Origin: a bacterium
Lineage (GTDB): Bacteria; Desulfobacterota; DSWW01
Length of the DNA stretch: 64,000 nucleotides
NCBI GenBank assembly: GCA_028277985.1
Contig: JANQFG010000005.1
Location: 1-64,000 of the forward strand
Direction of reading: 5' to 3'
A program made the translations under genes and the position numbers. This document shows, piece after piece, positions 10,597-17,903 of this stretch. How positions within the stretch are numbered: position 1 is the stretch's first letter; each line of letters starts with the position of its first letter. The notes beneath the pieces were generated by a model. It was not told the DNA's origin and did not search any database. It was given only the letters and a program-made list of their open reading frames with translations.

Positions 10597-10712
10597 GATC
10601 CTCACACAGGTGGAGTGCCCGCGACCCCCCGAAACACCTGAAGCCATGGTGTCGGCGGAGCACTTGTTTCCACTTTTCTCATTGATTTCATACGATTAGT
10701 TTCTGCTACGGT

Positions 10713-10728
10713 ATAAAACGTGTTTTAT
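10713..10728. promoter_or_regulatory. Palindrome in the cheR/VWA divergent region
   Basis: ATAAAACGTGTTTTAT is a 16-bp palindrome broken only at its centre. It lies in the AT-rich 357-base gap between the divergent cheR and VWA genes. It is a possible operator or promoter-overlapping site. No clear -35/-10 pair could be fixed, and nothing else gene-like is seen in the gap. Confidence 0.3.
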
Positions 10729-10953
10729 TATTTGCCGTCTTGTCTCACTCCCGAATCAACCTCGTAACTCCTTATATCGGCTACAGAATTTCTTTCATTA
10801 GTTTTTTCTTTCTTTTCCCGAGAAAAGCGGTAGGAGTTCAACAGTAAAGATGTTTCTCCCAGTCGCCGAAGTTATTATATTGCAGACCCGGTTCGCTTTC
10901 GTTGCTCTTTGCCGGGAGGAATCGACAGCCCCTTTCGACAGACTGGGAGAACC

Positions 10954-12426
10954 GTGAAAAGAACTTGTTTGGCCGCTCTCTTCTGGGCGCTGGGCGCCCT
11001 ATCGAGCCCTTCCTTCGAGGCCATTGCAGCCGAAGGGGGGATGGACATCGTTCTGGCCATCGACACCTCGGGAAGCATGAAGAAGACCGACCCCCACAAT
11101 CTCAGGGCAGAAGCGGCGAAGCTGTTCATCCACCTGCTCGGGCAGAATGACCGTCTCGGGCTGGTCACTTTTGACACGACAAGCCGCGTCCTTTCGGATT
11201 TGAAAGGGGCCAGAGAAGAGCGCTCCTATCTGATCGACCAACTCCGTCACATCAAGTCGGACGGATTGTACACAAACCTCCACGAGGCGATTCGGTGCTC
11301 CGAGGACATCCTGAAGGCCTCTGCCAGAAAGCGCAGGGCCGTGATCGTCATGACGGACGGCAAGATGGATCTTGGAGACCCGGCCAGAGACCGGGAGCTT
11401 GCGCAACGACTGCAGGACAAACGCCTTCCGGCCATGCGTACCGAAGGTATTCGCGTCTTTTCCATCGCTTTCACCGAGTTTTCGGACATACGGTTCTTGA
11501 AGAGGGTCGCCTTCAGCACGGACGGTTTCTTCTATCTGACCCTGAAAGACGAGGATATTCATGTCACCTTCACGGACATATACGATCATATGCTCGCGCC
11601 CGACGCCCTTCCTATTCGGAAGGAGAAATTCTACGTCGACCGTTCGGTGAAGGAACTCGACATCGTCATCACAAAGGAGGATCCTCATACCGGCATCGCC
11701 CTGGAAATGCCGGATCGGCGCATGCTGACTCTGGCAAAACACCCACGCAACGTGCGATGGCATCAATCCAGAGCCTTTGAGATGATCAGCATCGCTGAAC
11801 CCCTGGTCGGGTCCTGGCGAATACAGTACGGCGCGGACAAGGGGAACCGGATCTTCATTCTGACGGATCTCAAGCTCATGACCGCCTTTCCTGACGGGTT
11901 GGTGCCGCCCGACACGGAAGTGAAACTGGAGGTCTGGCTCCACGAGGGCCCTGTGACCTTGGAACGCAAGCCAGTGTCGATAAAAGACGTGAAGATAACC
12001 GCTAAGATCGTTCCCTCGGGTGAAGAGGGCATTGCGATTCCGCTCTACGACGATGGCACGAACGGAGATTTGGAGGCTGGGGACGGCGTCTATGCAGCGA
12101 TGATCAAGCCTACGAGGCGAGGCGAGCACATGCTGCACGTTGGAGCCCACGGGCTCACCTTCGAGAGAGAGAAGAACCTCGCCTTCTATGTCCCGGAGAA
12201 AGAACTCGAGGATACGCTGCCCCCAACCGAAGATTTGCAGCCCCTGAACGAGCACGCATTGCCGGATGTGGAGGCGATGCCCTTACAGGACGGCGCTCCG
12301 GGCACAGATTGGCGGAGCGTGCTTCTAAGGTTTCTTGCGATCAATGCCGTCCTTGCCCTTATCCTGTCTGTCACTCTCATCCTGAGGCGACGAAGAGCCC
12401 AGAGCGGTGAGGCCAAGAAATCATGA
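10954..12426 (+). CDS. VWA-domain protein with signal peptide and C-terminal membrane anchor
   Basis: This is a 490-residue exported protein. The signal peptide (KRTCLAALFWALGALSSPSFEAIAA) leads directly into a von Willebrand A domain with an intact MIDAS: DTSGSMKKTD, Thr in YTNL, and MTDGKMD. A beta-rich middle region includes a DDGTNGDLEAGDGVYAA segment like those in choice-of-anchor or calcium-binding domains. One transmembrane helix near the end is followed by RRRR. Most of the protein should face the periplasm. The track begins at a TTG (10909); the GTG at 10954 directly precedes the signal peptide and follows GGGAGA, so it is preferred. It overlaps the next gene by ATGA. Confidence 0.75.
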   Translation: MKRTCLAALFWALGALSSPSFEAIAAEGGMDIVLAIDTSGSMKKTDPHNLRAEAAKLFIHLLGQNDRLGLVTFDTTSRVLSDLKGAREERSYLIDQLRHIKSDGLYTNLHEAIRCSEDILKASARKRRAVIVMTDGKMDLGDPARDRELAQRLQDKRLPAMRTEGIRVFSIAFTEFSDIRFLKRVAFSTDGFFYLTLKDEDIHVTFTDIYDHMLAPDALPIRKEKFYVDRSVKELDIVITKEDPHTGIALEMPDRRMLTLAKHPRNVRWHQSRAFEMISIAEPLVGSWRIQYGADKGNRIFILTDLKLMTAFPDGLVPPDTEVKLEVWLHEGPVTLERKPVSIKDVKITAKIVPSGEEGIAIPLYDDGTNGDLEAGDGVYAAMIKPTRRGEHMLHVGAHGLTFEREKNLAFYVPEKELEDTLPPTEDLQPLNEHALPDVEAMPLQDGAPGTDWRSVLLRFLAINAVLALILSVTLILRRRRAQSGEAKKS

Positions 12427-13577
12427 CCGTCGATCCCCTCTACATCCTCCTCATGATGGAAGCGATCCTCGTCCTCACGGTTCTTTTGATCCTGGTGATC
12501 CGCCGTGCGAAGGCAGAACCCGTCTCGGCACCTGCTCCGGAACCCGTGTCTGAGCCTGTGCCCGAGCCGGTTCAGGACTCGGATATGATCCGGAGATCCC
12601 TCTTCCTCCGCATGCTGGAAGAGAACATCAAAGATATTCAGAAGAATTCGGGCATTGGGGAGGACGGCGAAGGTGCGGAATCACAGGGCCTGCTCCTCGA
12701 CCAAGTGTACAACCTGAACATGGATCTCCTGAAGAGCCTGAGCGAGGCGCTTCAAAAGGAGGAGACAAACGCGGTCGAGTCCCTGTCTGAATCCCTCACC
12801 GTCAAGTTTCGCGTTTCCGTGAATGACAGGCTTCTCTCCTTCATGCGTGCTCTGGAGGAGCAGCCTCTGTCTTCGCAAGATTTCGACCCAGCCTCACCTG
12901 AGAATCGTCTCGTCACAAGAGAGACGTACGACCGAATACAGAAGAACGTTACCAATGTGGTCAATCTCAACAAGGAGATGAAGGAGCAGATCCTCAACAT
13001 GCAGGGGGAAGAAGCTCTCAGCGAAGAGGGGACCACGAGTCTGACCAAGAACATGGACCTCATGACAGCTTTCATCGGTGATCTGGAAAACTCGAATCGA
13101 GAGCTGGAACTCTGCGTGAACACCCTCGAGAAGGCGAACGACGACCTCTCGAACCAGCTCGCCGAGCTGACGCAGAAGCTGAACCAGAAGGACCCGTCGG
13201 ATGAACCGACAGAACAGAGCGATGAGTCGACAGAGCCGGCGGAACCGGACAAGGAAACGGAAGAACCGGTAGAGGGGAGCGGCACGTCAGCCGAGGCGGT
13301 GGAACAGGCCGAGAAGCCGGAAGCGCCGGTCGATGGTACAGATCAACCGGAAGAGCAGACTGCCCAAGAAGACCAACCGGCAGAAGAGCCGCAGCAGGTC
13401 TCTACACTGGAAGAACAGGTAAAGCAGAACGAGAAAATGGTCGAAGAGATATTCCAGAATGTTCAAGCCGAGAAAGAACAGGAGCAGGACCATCCCTCAG
13501 AAGAACCAGAGAAGCAAAAACCCCCGAGCGAAAATCCAGATAACCAACCTTTAGAAGGGGAAGCAAATGAACGTTGA
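12423..13577 (+). CDS. Membrane-anchored coiled-coil protein with acidic Pro/Glu-rich tail
   Basis: I do not recognise a family for this 384-residue protein. It has an N-terminal transmembrane helix (YILLMMEAILVLTVLLILVIRR), a long helical region with heptad-like spacing (about 55-260), and a C-terminal third rich in Glu, Pro, Gln and Thr (repeated TEQ/SDE/TEPAEP) likely to be disordered. Most of it should be cytoplasmic. It is translationally coupled to the VWA gene (ATGA) and overlaps the following CheX gene by 11 bases. The three therefore probably work together, for example as a membrane-bound signalling partner of CheX; that role is inference. Confidence 0.7.
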   Translation: MTVDPLYILLMMEAILVLTVLLILVIRRAKAEPVSAPAPEPVSEPVPEPVQDSDMIRRSLFLRMLEENIKDIQKNSGIGEDGEGAESQGLLLDQVYNLNMDLLKSLSEALQKEETNAVESLSESLTVKFRVSVNDRLLSFMRALEEQPLSSQDFDPASPENRLVTRETYDRIQKNVTNVVNLNKEMKEQILNMQGEEALSEEGTTSLTKNMDLMTAFIGDLENSNRELELCVNTLEKANDDLSNQLAELTQKLNQKDPSDEPTEQSDESTEPAEPDKETEEPVEGSGTSAEAVEQAEKPEAPVDGTDQPEEQTAQEDQPAEEPQQVSTLEEQVKQNEKMVEEIFQNVQAEKEQEQDHPSEEPEKQKPPSENPDNQPLEGEANER

Positions 13578-14031
13578 GTTCGTCAACCCATTCCTGGAAG
13601 CCGTCATCAACGTCCTGGGCACCATGGCAAGCACCGAAGCTTCACCCAAGCCACCTTTCGTGAAGAGTGACGACCGGGCTATGGGAGACGTGACCGGTGT
13701 GTGTGGAATGGTAGGAGAAAAGGCGAAGGGCTCCCTCGCGATTTCCTTCACGGAGGAAGCGATTCTCTCCATCGCTTCCCGGATGCTCGGAGAAGAAATC
13801 TCAAGCATGGACGAAACCATCGCGGACGTGGTGGGGGAAATCACCAACATAGTGGTCGGAGGCACCAAGAGGGCCCTCGTAGAGCAGGGCTACACCTTTG
13901 ACATGGCCATCCCGAGTACGGTGATCGGCAAGGACCACTCCATTTTTCACAGAACCGACGGTCCCATCATGATCGTGCCCTTCGAGACCGACGCGGGCAA
14001 GTTCTTCGTGGAGGTCTGCTTTGAGAAGTAG
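13567..14031 (+). CDS. cheX: CheX-family CheY-P phosphatase
   Basis: This 154-residue protein closely follows the CheX pattern. An N-terminal helix (EFVNPFLEAVINVLGTM) is followed by a strand/turn GVCGMVGEKAKGSLAISF. The active helix ETIADVVGEITNIVVGGTK holds the family's catalytic Glu-x2-Asn (E-I-T-N), and a C-terminal strand region follows. It removes phosphate from CheY-P. It is the last gene of a three-gene + strand unit with the VWA and coiled-coil proteins and is preceded by AGAAGGGGAAGCAA. The window thus holds two CheX-type proteins of different type. Confidence 0.88.
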   Translation: MNVEFVNPFLEAVINVLGTMASTEASPKPPFVKSDDRAMGDVTGVCGMVGEKAKGSLAISFTEEAILSIASRMLGEEISSMDETIADVVGEITNIVVGGTKRALVEQGYTFDMAIPSTVIGKDHSIFHRTDGPIMIVPFETDAGKFFVEVCFEK

Positions 14032-14071
14032 AGGGCTCCATCAGGAGATGAGGCAATCAACGGCAGAAGCC

Positions 14072-14317
14072 TCAGTTCCAGTGGGGCTCCACCGGTTCGA
14101 GACGAACGGAGAGGTCCTGCTGTTGGACAGGGTGGCCGGGCCCCTCCGTATTGAGCCGATCCTTCTTGAGGGCCGAGATCATCTCCGGTCCGTAGGCGTC
14201 GATCAGGTGCCTTGCCGACACACCGATCAGAAGGCAGACACAGGCGACAACCACCATCCTGACAGCGTGAAATAGCCTGACGGCCCCCCCTATCGCTTTC
14301 TTTCGAAAATCCAGCAT
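14072..14317 (-). CDS. Small membrane protein, unknown
   Basis: This is an 81-residue ORF with one hydrophobic helix (AVRMVVVACVCLLIGVSA) followed by a short hydrophilic tail. I do not recognise it. Support comes from a strong ribosome site, AGGGGGAAGG immediately before the ATG. It is convergent to cheX. It could be a short-lived or accessory membrane peptide, or a chance ORF. Confidence 0.45.
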   Translation of the reverse strand: MLDFRKKAIGGAVRLFHAVRMVVVACVCLLIGVSARHLIDAYGPEMISALKKDRLNTEGPGHPVQQQDLSVRLEPVEPHWN

Positions 14318-14507
14318 CCTTCCCCCTTTTTTCGGTCAGGCCCCGCCTCGGAAAACCGAAAAGTCTCTTTTGAAGCCGTTCAACCCTTATAATCAATATT
14401 ATATTTGGTATTCCACGTGTGTGCAAGGGCCTCCCCATTCGTTATACCTGCCGCCGAAACATCTCGGCAGGAAATAGAACAGGAAGAACGACTCTCTGAA
14501 ACAACTC

Positions 14508-14537
14508 TTGACACGCTCATCCAACAAATCCTATTCT
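14508..14537 (+). promoter_or_regulatory. Candidate sigma-70 promoter for the riboswitch transcript
   Basis: TTGACA (14508-14513), an 18-base spacer and TATTCT (14532-14537) form a plausible promoter about 130 bases before the aptamer. The 14318-14859 gap otherwise holds only the riboswitch. Confidence 0.4.
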
Positions 14538-14670
14538 CAGAATACCGTTGTGGGTTTCATATCTTTTTCTATGATCGTTCCACCACCATCTCTGTCTCCG
14601 CGTTCAACCACCCTCGGTCGTACGCTTCCCAGCAGGCCGCATGCACCACCACAACGGATCGACCCTGGTT

Positions 14671-14785
14671 ACGGCACCCAGAGTAAGGCAAAGCCACACC
14701 AGCCGTGAGGCTGGGCCGGAAAGCCACGGGTCTCGTCGCAATCTCGCCCGCCAGCCGAGACAGCCGGGCTGCCAGCACGTATAGC
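14671..14785 (+). ncRNA. GEMM-I (c-di-GMP-I type) riboswitch
   Basis: The stretch reads ...AAGGCAAAGCC-ACAC-CAGCC(GTGA)GGCTG-GGCCGGAAAGCCACGGGTCTCG...CGAGACAGCCGGGCTGCC. It shows the GEMM-I hallmarks: a conserved GGCAAA-CC segment, a P2 stem capped by a GNRA tetraloop, the AAAGCCACGGG tetraloop-receptor strand, a P3 stem (GTCTCG/CGAGAC) and the closing AGCCGGG-TGCC. By my hand alignment the ligand-reading position is G, which favours c-di-GMP over cGAMP, but this is uncertain. It lies 75 bases before the ORF at 14860 on the same strand. No run of Ts marks a terminator, so control may act on translation. Confidence 0.75.
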
Positions 14786-14859
14786 GCCGGATTTGTGTTC
14801 TGTCTCATCGATTCCAATGGGTCCAAAAAAGTCTCAGGAGGACAGAAAGGAGACGCGAC

Positions 14860-15159
14860 ATGATTATCCTTACGATCTCGTCATTTCCGCCGGAAAGTGC
14901 AAGAGAGATAGGCAAACGCTTCATGGAGAGGGGCTCCCTGCCGGATTACATCAAAATGCGAGGTCCTTATGTCCTGCCTCGTCAGGCAGAGGGCATCCAG
15001 AGCATGACCTTGTACGAGGTCGACCGGCCCACCCGCATGGCGGAAGCCGTTGAGCTCCTCGCCAACGAACAGGCAAAATACTTCGGCACACCGGGGTACA
15101 CGTATTCCATCAACGTGTGTCTCGAAGCGGAAGAGGCGCTGAAGACGATCGGTCTCTAG
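14860..15159 (+). CDS. Unrecognised 99-residue protein under a GEMM riboswitch
   Basis: This is a small soluble protein without a signal peptide or membrane segment. I do not recognise the family. The mixed alpha/beta pattern (MIILTISSF... REIGKRFMERG ... MTLYEV ... EAVELLANEQAKYF ... YSINVCLEAEEAL) is compatible with a small ferredoxin-like or dimeric alpha-beta barrel fold, which is only a guess. The ATG follows AAAGGAGACGCGAC. The upstream riboswitch suggests its level follows the motile/sessile second messenger. It converges on the response regulator gene. Confidence 0.75.
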   Translation: MIILTISSFPPESAREIGKRFMERGSLPDYIKMRGPYVLPRQAEGIQSMTLYEVDRPTRMAEAVELLANEQAKYFGTPGYTYSINVCLEAEEALKTIGL

Positions 15160-15191
15160 AGGGCGGGCCGTCATGGCCGGCACCTGAGGAT

Positions 15192-16589
15192 CTACACGCC
15201 TCGAAGAAATCTCCGGTACTTCTTCAGCCTGTACCGAAACGTGCTCTCCGGAAGGCCGAGAAGCTTTGCTGCGTGAGATTTGTTTCCCTTTGCCTTCAAC
15301 AGGGCGCTCCGGTATTCCGAGGCCAGCTGCTCTTCCACGGCATCCACCAGATCCTCGTCCTCGACTCCCACCATCCTATGCGTCCTGGCCCCATCACGGG
15401 CCAGGGCGAGAAGGGAGGTCGTGAAGTCGTCCGAGGACAGGGTCCTTGCCTTGGTGGAGATCACGGCCCGAGCCAGCACATTCTCAAGTTCTCTGACATT
15501 TCCGGGCCAATCGTGCTCCTCGAGCCTTGCTAGGGCAGAGGGGAGAAGCGTAACGGCCGGTTTGCCGTGTTTCCGGCAGTACTTTTCCAGGAAATAGGAG
15601 ACGAGGATCGGAATGTCCTCCTTCCGCTCGCGGAGGGGCGGAATCCTAATGGGAAGTATGTTCAGACGATAGAACAGGTCCTTACGGAAGGAGCCTTCCG
15701 TGACCGCATCGGAGAGGTCCCTGTTCGCCGCAGCGATGACCCGGGACTCGAGTTCGATCTCCGTGTTGCCACCCACCCTATGAACGGTCTTCTCCTCCAC
15801 GGCGTGAAGAAGCTTGATCTGCAGGTCCACAGGAATCTCGGCCACCTCGTCGAGGAAGACCGTACCCGCACCCGCATACTCGAACTTGCCGAGCTTGAAA
15901 TCCTTTGCCCCGGTAAAAGCGCCCTTCTCATGACCGAAGAGCTCGCTTTCGATGATGGTTCGGGACAATGCTGCGCAGTTCACGTGGACAAAAGGCTCGT
16001 CTCTCCGGTCGCTCCGCTGGTGAATCGCTCTGGCGACGACGCCTTTGCCGGCTCCCGTTTCTCCCGTGATCAGGACGTTCTCATCGATGCTCGCTGCGTA
16101 CAGAATCCCCTTGAAAACCTTCTTCATGGCCCTGGAACTCCCGACGAGGCCCTCGGGCCCGAAGGATTCGCTCCCGTCCGCCTCCAATTCACTCACCTTC
16201 CTCTCCAGGAGGTGCTTGTAGAGCGCACGTTCGACCACGATTGCGAGGACGTCCGGATTCACCGGTTTCAGTAGAAAATCCTCGGCACCGAACCGTATGC
16301 ATTCGATTGCGTCGTCCACCTTGCCTTGCCCGGTCATCACGATGATCTTGTTCCCCTCTCCTGCAACGAGGCACTCCTTGAAGAACTCGACCCCGTCGCG
16401 GACCGCGTATGACGGAGGCAGGGCCAGATCCAGCAGAAGAAGATCCGGCTTGATCCGATTGAGCTTCTCTCTGCCCTCCTCCCTGTCGGGCGCGATATGA
16501 ATCTCATAGCCCGAAGGCTCCAGGAGATCGCGGATCGACTCAGCGAGATACTCTTCGTCCTCGATAATCAAGATTTTCTCGTTTGCCAT
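15192..16589 (-). CDS. Sigma-54-dependent response regulator (NtrC family)
   Basis: This is a 465-residue three-domain activator. The receiver (1-125) has Asp54 in LLLLDLALPPS. The AAA+ domain (about 145-380) has Walker A GETGAGKG, the sigma-54 contact loop GAFTGA, Walker B VFLDEVAEIP and an R-finger region. A Fis-type helix-turn-helix (NKSHAAKLLGLPESTFRYRLKKY) closes the protein. It activates sigma-54 promoters when phosphorylated by its kinase, encoded 48 bases upstream. A ribosome site AAGGAC precedes the ATG. It is the last gene of the minus-strand run that starts with the radical SAM enzyme. Confidence 0.93.
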   Translation of the reverse strand: MANEKILIIEDEEYLAESIRDLLEPSGYEIHIAPDREEGREKLNRIKPDLLLLDLALPPSYAVRDGVEFFKECLVAGEGNKIIVMTGQGKVDDAIECIRFGAEDFLLKPVNPDVLAIVVERALYKHLLERKVSELEADGSESFGPEGLVGSSRAMKKVFKGILYAASIDENVLITGETGAGKGVVARAIHQRSDRRDEPFVHVNCAALSRTIIESELFGHEKGAFTGAKDFKLGKFEYAGAGTVFLDEVAEIPVDLQIKLLHAVEEKTVHRVGGNTEIELESRVIAAANRDLSDAVTEGSFRKDLFYRLNILPIRIPPLRERKEDIPILVSYFLEKYCRKHGKPAVTLLPSALARLEEHDWPGNVRELENVLARAVISTKARTLSSDDFTTSLLALARDGARTHRMVGVEDEDLVDAVEEQLASEYRSALLKAKGNKSHAAKLLGLPESTFRYRLKKYRRFLRGV

Positions 16590-16637
16590 GTCCTTGTCCT
16601 GTAGTGGGTGTTGGCGGACTTTGCGGAACTCCTGGAA

Positions 16638-17903
16638 TCAGGTGTACGTCGGAATCTTGATGCGAAATGTCGTTCCCTTCCCCTGCTGGCTCATGATATC
16701 GATGCTGCCCCTGTGATCCTCGATGATTCTCCGTGTGATCGGCAGACCCAGTCCGGTACCGCGCCCCCTGCGCTTTGTCGTGAAGAAGGGTTCGAAGGCG
16801 CGGGCACGAGCCTCTCTGGACATGCCTACTCCCGTATCCGAAATCTCCACCTGCGCCCAGAACACATTGTAGATCCCAACGCTGATGACCAGCTCTCCGC
16901 AGTAGTCCATCGCTTCGATCGCGTTCCTGATCACATTGATGAAGCCCTGCTGCAGCTGTACGTCGTCTCCCAGAACATTCACGGGATCGTGAGAGTATTC
17001 TTTCGAGACACCGAGATCTTTCCCCCGGGGCCTCTCCAGGCTCTTCATCACGTAGCTTGCCGCCTTATCCACCGTAGCCCGCAGATCGAGAGGGGCGAGA
17101 TCAAGACTCTGTTCCTCGATATAGGAGAGGGTCTGGTCGAACAGGTTCGACAATCGCTCTGTCTGGCCCCGGATGATATCGAGTTCTTCGCTCGGCCCGC
17201 GCTTTCGCAGAAGGGCAACCTCGTTCATGATGATGGCAAGCGGCGTTCTCAGCTCGTGGGTGAGACCGGCAAAGAAAGTGCCCAGATGTACGAGTGTCCT
17301 CTTCTCGCTCAGGACATTGACGACCTGAATGGCGATGAAGCCCCCGACCCAGAGAACGCCCAGGGCCTGAGACAGCCGGATGAGATAGTGAACCGGCTCG
17401 AGATCGCTCCTTCTCCCCACGGCTGCCGGGACCAGCTCGAAGAATTCGAACCAGAAGAGCGCCACATAGGAGAGGGAGCACGCGACCAGGATCCAGAGGA
17501 TCTCTTTACGCGAGAAGAGCCCGCTCGCATAGAGGATCAACAACAGATACAAGCTGGGCAGGAACGAGGATTGGATGCCTCCGAGAAAATGGATGAAGCC
17601 GGTCAGAATGATCACGTCTGTCAGCACCGTCAGGAGGTTGATCCGGTGCTCACGGAGCGGATACCCCCTAACCAGTGCATAATAGGGGACCCAGAGGAAT
17701 ATCTCGACGAAGCACAGACACCTGAGCGCCCAGATGTCGAGCTCCACCCTCGCGATCCCCGTGCCCATGGGCATACCGATGCCGGTGAAGTGAACCGCCT
17801 CGATAACGATCCACAGCAGCGTGACCACGACGGAGCGAAACTCGAAGGAGCGCCGTTTGAACCTCTCCTTCAATGGCCCTTCCACCTCTTGAACGTCCCT
17901 CAT
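16638..17903 (-). CDS. Membrane sensor histidine kinase
   Basis: This is a 421-residue kinase. About six hydrophobic segments lie in residues 25-200, with no recognisable periplasmic sensor domain. The DHp region has phosphorylated His216 in LTHELRTPLAIIMNEV. The HATPase domain has INVIRNAIEAM, DTGVGMS, FEPFFTTKRRGRGTGLGL and a final GKGTTFRIKIP. It is the likely partner of the sigma-54 regulator downstream. It overlaps the MMPL/RND exporter gene by ATGA, with GGAGGAAC before its ATG, so the three form one translational unit. The signal is unknown; a membrane or lipid cue would fit the linkage. Confidence 0.92.
   Translation of the reverse strand: MRDVQEVEGPLKERFKRRSFEFRSVVVTLLWIVIEAVHFTGIGMPMGTGIARVELDIWALRCLCFVEIFLWVPYYALVRGYPLREHRINLLTVLTDVIILTGFIHFLGGIQSSFLPSLYLLLILYASGLFSRKEILWILVACSLSYVALFWFEFFELVPAAVGRRSDLEPVHYLIRLSQALGVLWVGGFIAIQVVNVLSEKRTLVHLGTFFAGLTHELRTPLAIIMNEVALLRKRGPSEELDIIRGQTERLSNLFDQTLSYIEEQSLDLAPLDLRATVDKAASYVMKSLERPRGKDLGVSKEYSHDPVNVLGDDVQLQQGFINVIRNAIEAMDYCGELVISVGIYNVFWAQVEISDTGVGMSREARARAFEPFFTTKRRGRGTGLGLPITRRIIEDHRGSIDIMSQQGKGTTFRIKIPTYT

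Noticed and set aside
14569-14826. 85-residue minus-strand ORF
   Set aside because: It is antisense to the riboswitch and has no ribosome site.
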